A program made the position numbers and the translations under genes. This document shows, in pieces, positions 36,051-48,000 of a DNA stretch of 64,000 bases (the first letter of the stretch is position 1; each line of letters begins with the position of its first letter). This stretch comes from Chaenocephalus aceratus (Eukaryota; Chordata; Actinopteri; Perciformes; Channichthyidae). The stretch spans positions 14,040,188 through 14,104,187 of the forward strand of contig CM043788.1 of the NCBI GenBank assembly GCA_023974075.1, written 5' to 3'. The notes below the pieces were generated by a model. The model did not search any database, had not been told where the DNA came from, and saw nothing but the letters and a program-made list of their open reading frames with translations.

Positions 36051-39000
36051 CTTATTTCTACATGGCTTTCACCTTCCACTGTAGACATTTCCACAGATCA
36101 TTACACACCATGACTGTCCTGCCCTCTCGGTCTCTTTGTGGTCAATCCCAATTGTCATTTCTATTTTCATTCCCAACTAATTACACAGACCAAATACCAG
36201 AGGTGAAAAGCAACAACGTACATTTTATTGCAGAAATGATTAGGTCTATAAACACAATATTAATAATGGATTCATCATTTGTCAAGCAAACATGCTACAT
36301 TTTTGAAGGTTCAAGATTTTTAAACGCTGCTCTTCTTGTCATAGTTTGGGGTTTTGGACAGGTGGTTTGACAAAACAAGACATTTGAATGCGTCACTGAA
36401 ACTGAAAATGGTTTATCTATTCATGTGGAAATGAACAAGTTAGCAACTCCCCAGAGAATTTCTAAGAGGTATTGTAATGATCCGTTAAATTCAATTAAAT
36501 CTATTGGATAATGACAGAGTTACAAACAGGAAACGAGAATGGCAGACAGAATAGAACTGGGGATGTTGCACTTATGTCCTATGTGCCTTAACAAGAAGGG
36601 TGCATTTTTTCTTGGTTACAAACAAAATATTTTTGATAATGTGACGTTTAGATACTACTGGGACCCCAAAGCAGAGACTGACAAAAAATAAAGTTTCAAA
36701 AAAGTTTAATAAACAAGGTAATCCAAGGCAGGTACTGACGACAGGGAGCTGGGCTGGCCGTAGTAAACCAAAAACAAAGCTGCGGGAAAACGTTTCCGAC
36801 CAAAACTCAAAAAGAACTCCTTAACCAACTACAACAGACTCCAGGCTGCAGAAAGGCACTCCGGACCGCGGGACAGCATGACAAATACTCTGGCAGAGAA
36901 GTGAGGTGAGGGCCAGGCTCTTAACGAGCAGGTAATCAAGTGAGTGGGGACAAGTGTGCCTCATCTGCAGCCAGGAGTAACCAGCCACGCCCCCCTGTCA
37001 CACACCAGCCCTGCAGAGACAGAAAGACAGAGTAGTGAGGGGTAAAAGGAGCACACAACAAGTTAAACACAAAAACAACAAAAGCCCCATGCAAAACATA
37101 ACAGATAAGTGAATTAAGAATGACGAACAACTATTCACAGTCCTAGTCAATTGACTTAAAACATATTTATATATGTGAGGTTACTCAGTTGTTATTCCTG
37201 TGATATATCAGGGGTATCAAAGATGTACTGACCAACAACAAAAATGCATTTGATAAGACCCCTATTGGTAATTGTACACCTTTATTTGAGATGATTTCAA
37301 ACCAGAACTTGTTAGCCTTTTTGCTCATAATTAGCTAGTGTTTTCATCCAAGCCCCTCCTTAATTGAGAGGACATAGGCTTTACTATTGAGGTCTCAAAT
37401 TAATGTTAAATGTGCTAAAAGAAAATGATGATAGAAGCACATAAATCACTTTTGCAGTTTAATAAGATTTCTATCCTGTTGTATTTGCAAACAAGATGCT
37501 TTATCGGAGAGGCATTTCCATTTATCAAACAGGATTCAAGCCTTATACTAAATACAAAGTCTCTGAGAGATAATCCAAAAGGCCCTAGAGTAAAAGAGAT
37601 CCAACATTCAGCTTTGCTTGAGGTTGGAAGTAGGCCAGATGAGATATTAAGGAGTAGAGATGTCTTATGTTTCCATAACCTGTCAGTTAAACCAGGGGCG
37701 GACTGGGGGGAAAAAGTGGCCCGGGGATTAATTGACAGACAGGCCCACTTAATGCGCGGCATGTATCGGCCGGCCGGCGACGAAAGTATGTTACTTAACA
37801 AAAAACCCTATGCATTTTATGTTATTTTGGACAATTATTCATATAGTAATCACATTACCTGAGCCCTTGAGTTGCCTAGAGCAAAATAGTTACAGCATAT
37901 ATTTAGTGATTTTAATGTTAACAGATCATTGATGCAATAACATTTTGACCCAATTTGCCTGACTTGACACATGGAATAAAACATGGGCGTAGGAAGCATC
38001 CTCAATGTGGGTGAGACAATTTAACAGCGGGTGTGGAGCAGGTGGTGGACCTCACCTCCTCTAGGGGGGTCCGGGGGCAAGCTCCCCCGGGAAGATTTTT
38101 TTTTAAATGTTGAAGTTAAATGCATCAATCTGGTCCATTTTGAGAGCAAAATTAGGGACTAAATCTATGGCAGTCAGTAGGGGCTTAGACTGTGAGCCGT
38201 AGGGTCGCCGGTTCAAGTCCCGACCAGACCTATTTGGAGTGTGGACTTCTACTTGGAGAGGTCCCAGTTCACCTCCTGCCGTAGTGCCCTTGAGCAAGGC
38301 ACCGGACATCCCCCTTCCCCCCTCACTCCCATTGCTCCGCGGGCGCTGTACAATAGCTGCCCACTGCTCCTAGTACTAGACTCCTGGTACTAGGATGGGT
38401 TAAAAGCAGAGAACACATTTCACTGTGTGTGCTCATTAAAGAGGGTTTCATCCCTCCCAATTCTTCTTCTTCTTCTTCTTCTTCTTCTTCTTCTTCTTCT
38501 TCTTCTTCTTCTTCTTCTTCTTCTTCTTCTTCTTCTTCAACACCCATATAAAACAGAACTGTAAACAGATCAACATTTACTTTCAACATTTATTTGAACA
38601 GCAAGTGGAGGCAAAAGTGACTGCACCCAAAACAATAAACCTGCTAGCTAACTAGCCTAAACTCAGTAACAGAATGTGGGCAACACGTTCTTCTCCACAG
38701 CCGCGCGACCTCTGAGTCAGACATCACTTCCCCCTTTTCTATCCTACGGGTACAGCCGTACAGTCACTCCCCCTGAACCCTGTTGTAACAACATAATAAA
38801 CTCTTTGGGGATGCAGCTTGGGATGTGAGGACATGGCTTAGAAAGGGCGTGTCGCCTTCTGTCCTGCCAGTGTTGGCAGGACATTAATTAAAATGTCGAA
38901 CTCGGACTTCATTTTAAGGACATTTCGGCCAGGGGTGTAGAGATATATTTGTTTAAGCACCGGATTGGCAAAACAGGAGAGTGTGTGCACCAGTCTGCCT

Positions 39001-42000
39001 TGATCTATGTATTCATGTCTGTGACTCTCACAGTATCTGCTGCCCACAGCTGTTTTATAGAAGGAACACCTCCTTCACTTCATGAAATCTCTGCAGCACC
39101 AGGAGGCAGCGGGAGGGTTAACTCAGCATCTGAGAAGAGGAGCGCGCAGTGCCTTTCACGCACCGCCTTTCACGCACCGCCTTTCACGCACCGCCTTTCA
39201 CGCACCGCCTTCACTGTGTTTACCTTCAGCATCATTAGAAAGGCTAAAGAGCAGTGTGGCTGATGTGTTTTAACCACACACACACACACGATTTAAACGC
39301 AGACTTTTGTTCCTCCATGTTACGTTGTTATTGTTTCACTGAGCGGACCCGCACATTTTTTTCAAACGCTCCCCTTTTTGATCCATCTGCGGCGGTAATA
39401 GGTTTTTTGCGCTGTGATGATTCGGCTGTACCTTTAGTAATGAATATTAAATGTTGTGAGGAAATCTTTCCACCAATAATTCCAATAAGTAATCCAAATC
39501 CACTGGGCTGGGCCGGAACACTTACAAATGTGGGCCGGTAAGATTTAGGTAAAAAAAAAAAGAACTTTTTTTTTTATACTTTTTTTTTCTTTTGGCCCTC
39601 CGGCCCACACACAGCAACGGCCCACCGGGGAAACTCCCGGTATTTCCAATGGCCAGTCCGCCCCTGAGTTAAACTACACAAGCCCTCAATTTCTCCTGTC
39701 CTTTCCTGTCTCTCTGCACACCTCCGCTTCTCCCTTATCACATAACATTGTTTATTAAAGGGCATATATCGTCCTGTACGTCTCGGGGGTACCACTGTAA
39801 CAATATTATGGTAGCGGGAATGTACATGACAGACATAAGATTAATGTTTATTGAACAATGAAAACATTGAAAAGCGAAGCATGCGAAGCTGAGTTGTAGC
39901 CAGAGGAGGAATAGAATACTGAGATATGGAGGGGAAGACGAAATACAGGACAACCGCTTAGATTGACATTAGGTCAACCTAATTCTCGTTTGCGCATTGT
40001 GTCTGCTCCTTGGAAATAAAAAACCTGCCTCATAACTTGTTCTTGTTGTTTATTATGTTTTATTATAAATGTCAGAGGGGTACAACCTTGTAAAACTGTC
40101 AGGAAGCACACAGGACTAAGTTTTAGGACCTAGCTTTCAGGTTTGAGTTTGTCTTACTGCCTCCGAGAGATCTCATGTCATATTTGATGGCAGCCATGCT
40201 TCAGATATTAAACAGACAATAACACAGGCGATGTCCTTTCTCACATACACCTCAACATATGACGATCTGACTATACTAAACTCCTACACAGGGTACAAAA
40301 TATATCCTGGAAGAATCACCACGTACAGCAGATAAATGGGAACATCCCATGTTTATGTAAGCACCTAACTCAACTCCAAGCTAGAGCTGCTGGCAATAGT
40401 TTCTGCGCAAAATTTGAACTAATTTCAAATCTTAACCTATGGAAGCCTTTGAAAGGCAAAAGCTAACCTTCACAGATATCCTGGTGAGACCACTTGTATC
40501 AGTCTAGAACATCTCAGAACAGCCCTGGGCAATCATAAATGCTGGAATACTGTGTGTGTGGGGTCTCAGGACTGCAAGTAAATAGTATACATAGAGAAAA
40601 ATAGTTTAAAAAAGTGAAATAGTGCTATAAGAGTCTATATGCAAGTTATTGGAATGATATATTAGAGAAATAGAGAAATAATTATAAAGTAGCAGATGAA
40701 TGTTATGGATGTTGTTTCAACAGTTCAGGTGTTTAACATATGTTGTTTCAGCAGTTCAGTTGTTTAGCAGTCTTATTGCCTGTATGAAACTGTCTCTGGT
40801 GGTTTTAGTCTGGATGCTGCGGTAACGCCTGCCAGACGGCAGCAGACAGAACAGTTTGTGGCTGGGGTGATGGGGGTCTTTTATAATCCTGAGGGATTTC
40901 TTCCTGAGCCGCTGGGAGTAAAGGTCCTCCATGGATGGCAGCTCCGTCCTGGTGATGTTCTCTGCAGTTTTTACCACCCTCTGTAAAGCCTTACGATTAA
41001 GGGTGGTGCAGCTGCCATACCAGGCCGTGATGCAGCCAGTCAGGATACTCTCTACGGTGCACCTGTAGAAGTTGCAGAGTATCCTGGAGTCCATGTTGAA
41101 CCTCCTCAGCCTGCGGAGGAAGAAGAGCCGCTGTCGAGCTTTTTTGGTGATGGTGGTAGTGTGAAGAGTCCATGTCAGGTCCTCAGAGATGTGGACACAG
41201 AGAAACCTGAAGCTGCTGACTCTCTCCACCGTAGTCCCATTGATGGCGATGGGGGCGTGTCCCTCTCCCTGCTGCTTCCTGTAATCCACAATCAGCTCCT
41301 TTGTTTAGCTGACGTTGAGATGGAGATTGTTATCCTGGCACCAAGATGTCAGGTTTTCGACCCCCTCTCTGTACGCCGTCTCGTCGGCCGTCTGTGATCT
41401 GGCCGATGACGGTCGTGTCGTCAGCAAACTTCACAATGGTGTTGGAGCTGTGTGTGGCCACACAGTCATGAGTGAACAGGGAGTAGAGGATAGGGCTGAG
41501 CACGCAGCCTTGAGGGGCTCCGGTGTTGAGGATCAGGGTGGAGGATGTGATGTTTCCCACCCGCACTGCCTGGGGTCTGCCCATCAGGAAGTTCAGCATC
41601 CAGTTACAGAGGGCGCTGTTGAGTCCGAGGTCTCTGAGCTTGATGACCAGCTTGGAGGGCACAATGGTGTTGAAGGTTGAACTGTAATCAATGAACAGCA
41701 TTCTCACATATGTGTTCCTCTGGTCCAGGTGTGAGAGGGCAGTGTGGATGGTGAGGGCTGTGGCGTCGTCTGTGGACTTGTTTGCTCTGTAGGCAAACTG
41801 CAGGGGGTCCAGAGAGTCAGGGAGGGAGGAGGTGATGAATGATTTGACTAACCGCTCAAAGCACTTCATTATGATGGAGGTGAGTGCTACTGTGCGGTAG
41901 TCATTGAGGCTGGTGATTTTTGTCTTTTTGGGGACAGGAACGATGGTGGAGTGTTTTAAACATGTGGGGACTACAGACTGCAGCAGGGACCTGTTGAAGA

Positions 42001-45000
42001 TGTCTGTGAACACCTCTGCCAGCTGAACTGCACACACCCTGAGAACACGGCCAGGGATGCCATCAGGTCCAGGAGCCTTGTGTGGGTTAACCCTTTTAAA
42101 GGATTTACACACATCTGCCCTGTTTAAAACAAAAGGGCAGGGCTCCTGATCCTTCTGTGCCTCCACAGCCTGGCTGCTCTCGAAGTGAGGAAAAAAACTG
42201 TTCACACTCCAATCCGTAGATGCAAAGCAGTGCTGAATCTGACTCCTCACTCCATCGCTGTAGTGTCTTTGTTATCGGTCTGTCCCGTTTAAGTTTCTGC
42301 CTGTAAGCAGGCAGCAGCAGCAGTGAGATGTGGTCTGATTTGCCGAAGGGAGGGTGAGGGAGAGCCTTATATCCCAACCCAGTCTCACGGCATTTCGTGT
42401 TCACCAACACGATTTTTAATCTATTGATTCGTGTTCACCAACACGATTTTTAATCTATTGATTCGTGTTCACCAACACGATTTCCCCCTTTTTTTTCGTG
42501 TTGCACAGCACGATTTTAAAAGCAATGTATTTCTACCGGTAATGTGTTTCGTGCCTGCAGCACGTCTTTTTCTCCGGTCGGGTCGTGGAAGACCGGAAGC
42601 TGTGTGGTTCATAAAAACATGTTCTTACTCAATATCAAGCCACAATTATTGCTTTTATTTTAAATCGTATAATTTCGGACTTTTGTTGCCGTCTGTGAGA
42701 AAAATAAATGGGGCTCAGAGCCTCAGGATACTGAAATCTGTATTTTTTTAAATCATTTTTTCCTTTCATTTGATATTCTTTTCAAAATAACACACTGTTA
42801 TTTACTCACCAATAACACACAATTATCCTTGTTTTTATTTATTGGTTTAATTCCATAATCTCGGGCTTTTTTGGCGTCCGCCAGGAACTGAATTTCAAAA
42901 TAAAAATAACTGGAAACAGAGGTAGGCATTTCGAGCGATTACCCAAGATCCTCAGCTATGGTTTAAGCTCGCTGATTGGATGTTTTAGCCGCAATGCATG
43001 TTGGGATTTGGTGTTTATATTATATGAAATCCGGAAATAAGAATAAAATAATACTTAATTCCGAGTGCTCTTGCTTTTCTCTTTGAAAGTCATCACATAA
43101 CGGCATTGTAATACACGGTTCGGCTGCATTACATATTACAAATCTGCCGTAGTTCTTTATTTATAGAGCCCTGATGAGAAGACCTTTGGAAAAACTGAAG
43201 AAATGTCGCCGAAACTGAATACTTGACATCTTCAATTTATCTTCACACAATACGTCTCCTTGCAGTATCAACACTAATTCGGCTGACTTTTACATTTGAT
43301 CTAATTCATAGATAGGTTATATTTACACCATAACGGTGCACAGCTGATATAAAAGGACTTGTAGTTTTTAAAGATATTACTGATTTTCTTTGAATGTAAA
43401 TACTGAGTCTGAATTAGTATAGCATTATGCTGTAAAATTATGTGAAAGCATGCATAAAACTACACATCTTCAGATGTTGTACATACATAAGTGTCCTACA
43501 CTAATAATACAAAGTTATTATGGCTGTGTGTACCTTGTGTGCACCGCCTAGTGGTTAAAGCACGTTATTGAATTATTGTTTTTATGTGTTATAATATAAC
43601 ACATAACAACAATAATGTACTCTTAATTTTTTTTTAATCAAATATTATTTGATTAAAAAAATATTAAGAGTACATACTTTCATAGGGGGAAAGTAGAAGG
43701 TCTGTGATAGGAATATAGAATATAAAAAATCAAGAAGATACTATAAGTGAACTCTACAATAAAACAGTTTAGTGCAGGACGTACAAATATATTAACCTAC
43801 GAATTAACCTTTATTTAAACATTAAATAAAAGATTAAAAAAGGTCTTCTTTTAAATAAGAAAAAAACTTTGGGGGTATCTATCTACAGATAAATATTAAG
43901 CCTGACAAAGTACTTTACGTGTAATATATTGCTTGCTTGTAATATGTGCAGAATATGACAGTTTAATGGTGGAGGTACACACATATTGATAGATATGCAC
44001 TGTTGAGGAACCTGTGACCCAAGTTTTTCATTCATTGCATAACTACACTGTAGTTGTGTATATGATATGTCAATAAACCTTTGAAAATCTTGAAATCTTG
44101 AAAGGGATGTGCAAAATAGCCATAATATACAGTCTTTAATTAACTATTAGTAGAGAATAACGAGTAATAAATATACTTTATTACTCGTTTCCATTCATGT
44201 CAATTGCAGATACATGTTTAGTCTTCTCAAGCACCAACTATCAAATATCTCTCCTGATTGTTGGCACTTGACCTTATCTGAATTTTACTCAGGTGTAACT
44301 AAAGTCTAATTTAAGGGTTGTTTATATTTCATATAATTAATCAGAATCTGCAAAGTAACTCAAATAAATGCAGTGGAGTAAAAATACCAGGATAACCTCT
44401 GAATTGTAGTGGAGTAGAATTACAAAGTAACAATGAGCTGTCATGTGGGTATATATTAATGCTGCGCATTATGGACACAAGCGATTTTCACCCATTTATT
44501 AATTATATGTTTTACATTTGATAACACCAATGTGTTTAATACTGGCAATTTCTAATTGTGGGACGTCCCATAGAACATTTTGCGAAACATAATAGCCAGC
44601 ATGTGTAGTTCTGGGGGGGCGTTCGATTCCAGTTTTGGATAGTCTGGTGTGGTTTCGTTCCATTTCAAACAGCTGTTTGACGCTTGGGGTAACCTTGGCG
44701 CACTGCCACTCCAACATCCAATCCCAGAGTTTGAAGATTAATCACGGGGACTGTAGTCCTAAACGATAGCTGGGGATTATGGGTAGTGTAGTGTCTTCGG
44801 CCATCCTAAACACAGAAATGTTGACAATCGCAATGATGCTCGAAATGTCCCTTATAGGCCTACGTCTGTTTCCGGTTATTTTTATTTTGAAATTCAGTTC
44901 CTGAGAGCCCGAGATTATGGAATTAAACCAATAAATAAAAGCAAGGATAATTGTGTGTTATTGGTGAGTAAATAACAGTGTGTTATTTTGAAAAGAATAA

Positions 45001-48000
45001 CAAATTAGAAGGAAAAAAAGATTTAAAAATACAGATTTCAGTATCTTGAGGCTCTGAGCCCCATTTATTTTCCTCACAGACGGCAACAAAAGTCCGAAAT
45101 TATACGATTTAAAATAAAAGCAATAATTGTGGCTTGATATTGAGTAAGAACATGTTTTTATGAACCACACAGCTTCCGGTCTTCCACGACCCGACCGGAG
45201 AAAAAGACGTGCTGCAGGCACGAAACACATTACCGGTAGAAATACATTGCTTTTAAAATCGTGCTGTGCAACACGAAAAAAAAGGGGAAAATCGTGTTGG
45301 TGAACACGAATCAATAGATTAAAAATCGTGTTGGTGAACACGAAATGCAATGAGACTGGGTTGTATATCCATGTTGAATAGGGGAATAAATATGGTCCAG
45401 TATGTTTCCCCCGCGCGTCGGGCAGCTTATGTGTTGGTAGTACTTTGGCAGGATCTTCTTCATGTTAGCGGTGTTAAAATCCCTGGCCACAATGAACGTC
45501 GCCTCTGGCGTGAAGTCTCGGTCTTGTAGATAATCCCAAACAGCTGATCGATTGCCGTGTTGTTGTCGGCGAGCGGCGGAATATACACTGCTGTTATCAC
45601 AACAGATGTGAATTCTCTCGGCAGGTGAAAAGCCCGGCATGTGATCATGAGCAGGGCCGTCTTAATGCACGGGCTGACCTGGGCTGAAGCCCAGGGGCCT
45701 ACGGAGATCAGGGTCGTGCTCTAAATGAGCGGAACAGTCCGAAGAAATAATCCTCACATCTGTGCACCAGTTGTTATTAGTCATTGCACATACACCGCCA
45801 CCTTTACTTTTCCCCGAATGAACTGTCCTGTCCTGGCGAAAAATAGTGAATCCGTCCGGAACAATGGTGGAGTCCGGGATAGCTGGGTTGAGCCAAGTCT
45901 CAGTGAGAATTAACACGTTACAGTTCTTAATGTCCCGTTGAAAAGCAATCCGAATTCTGAGTTCATCTAGCTTTTGAACATTAGCGAGAAGAATACTCGG
46001 AAGAGGGGGTCGGTGTCTTACCAGCAGCCCGGCACGGGACCCCCGCTTTGCATTCCTCCTGCATCTCTCAGGTAGGACGGCAGGAGGCAGCCATGGCGAA
46101 TCTTCATTGTCTGTCGGTGCAACAAAACAACAAAATCTAAGAAAAACAAAACCAGTGCAGACTGGAGGACACGAGGTAAAATAGCCGGAACACAAGTAGG
46201 AAAATAGAGGACAATCCGACCAAAAACACTGGGGAAGACAGGCAAATATTTTCAAGAGTAATCGAAAAGACAAGACACAGCGAGGTCAGGTGAAACACAT
46301 TGGCTGCAGGTGAACACAATAATACAATCACACATTTCAAAATAAGACAGGAAACACTAAACACAAAGGTATACGACATATTTAACACTTCAATTAACTG
46401 GGAACTTTTTCAGTATTACACAATTTTTCAAATATTATCAGCTGATTAAATTGATTTTATCAGTGGTTATCGCTATACTATTCTAATGAATCAGAACAAG
46501 ACTTTTCAGATTTCAAAACATACAGTCCACCTTTAAAGGTCATGTCCCAAAGACTAAAATACCATAAATATGAGCAAACAAAGGCAAATGGGAAAAAACC
46601 TTCATGTTAGCCTTCTAGTATTAATCATACTGTACTATCGTCTGATGGTTCAGATAGCTCAGATGAACAAACTAAAACTTTTGTCTAAATGCCAGATTCA
46701 TGCCGTTTCATGTAAATAAAATCCACTATTTACTCAAAAGGAATCAATAGGATCTTGCCTGGAAGGTCTCTTAATATATTTTTGATTGGATAACTCTCCT
46801 CTCCATGCAATCCATATGAATAACAAACTTAGCCTACGTTTCCATTCATATGGTATTACTACAAGGTGATCAAATTGATCAGTGGTAATCTTCTTGGAAT
46901 GATTTCAGAACAACGGGACGCTTTCCTGTTATTCCCATTCTGCTGTGAATATAGCATTGCACTGCAGCGAGATCACAATGTGTCTCTTACTGCATACATT
47001 GTGACACATAATCAACCAAGGACCGACAATATAGTAATGTATTTATTGCTGTTTGAGAGGTACGTTCTATCTACTTGGGCCAGCTCTGTTTTAACTTGCG
47101 AAGGTGCGGTGAGATTCTCATGCATGTGTTAGCATAATGAAGCTGTTTAAGAACAAAACACCACCGTCTGTCACATGGATCACTGATCCTAACAGGATAA
47201 CTGAGACCCTGGAGAGGAGATTTATTAAAAAATATAAGAAAAAGGCTTTTAAGAGGACAAAAGGATCGAACTATTAATACCTGATGAAAAGCACAAGTCC
47301 ATTCATCCTCTGTATCACCCTGTCAGAGCCGCGGCAACCTAATGAAGGACATTACCGCCACCACCTGCAGAGATGCTGTCGCACCCTGGGATTCAAACAA
47401 GCTCACAGCATCCTTTTTTATTACGCTCTGTATATTCTTTGATGGAAGAGCCATTAGTGGCACACAATAATAGCCTAATACTGTGCCATTTTCAATCAAT
47501 GCAGCAAAAAAAAGTAAAACAGCCCAGTGTTCCTGTAGCAATAACCAAGATAATTTCAAAAAATGATGGTTCAAAGTCACATTTATCCAGTGACATGTTT
47601 GCCTCATCACAGCTTTGGCAGGAGAACCTCCAGCAGGAGCCAAAAGCTGTGTTTTATTATGAATGAGTGGCGGTGTGTCCCCGCACGCAGCTGTTTTAAT
47701 TGACACAGCAAAGCAGCTTTGATGTGTGAGGCATTGTGGTGGCAGAGAGAGACGGGCGCCTCATTACGGCTCCCTTTCCCCCCCACCTCCTCCCTCGTTC
47801 GAAATGGCTCATCTGCCATGTGTGGGGAACAGCGGGGGCAAAGCGCGGGCAGAGGAGGGCTGAGGAGGGCTGAGGATGTCAACAAATCAAACGCCCCCTT
47901 CATTTTTTCAGACAGGGGGAAACGCCTAGAAAACATTCCATCAGACAACAGAGCTTCCATACAGATTACATTACATGTAATTTGTTAGACCATTCTATCC

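Larger units (their letters stand above)
37693..39666. mobile_element. hAT-type non-autonomous transposon (8-bp TSD)
   Basis: Inverted ends CAGGGGCGGACTGG (37693) and CCAGTCCGCCCCTG (ending 39666), with perfect 8-bp duplications AGTTAAAC at 37685-37692 and 39667-39674. No transposase. A tRNA-derived SINE with a (TTC)n tail is nested within, and a 14-bp minisatellite lies at about 39150-39208. Confidence 0.92.
40740..46270 (-). mobile_element. Rex1-like LINE, nearly full length, split by a DNA transposon
   Basis: On the minus strand the 5' part (46270-45371) holds the apurinic endonuclease and the 3' part (42367-40740) the reverse transcriptase. A 3-kb transposon at 42375-45363 separates them. 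The codons on both sides join at a GGATATA target duplication, proving one original element. Sequence up to about 46400 is probably its 5' UTR; the 3' end is near 40740 or slightly beyond. This clade retrotransposes by target-primed reverse transcription. Confidence 0.85.

Noticed and set aside
38323..38589. Poly-Glu ORF on the minus strand
   Set aside because: (TTC)n tail of the nested SINE.
45655..45720. Short hAT-end-like insertion within the LINE endonuclease
   Set aside because: Starts CAGGGCCG like a hAT end, but neither the other terminus nor a target duplication could be fixed; noted only under the endonuclease.
47323..47960. Overlapping minus-strand ORFs of 117-127 codons
   Set aside because: No familiar motifs and they overlap plus-strand frames equally; chance ORFs in intron 2.
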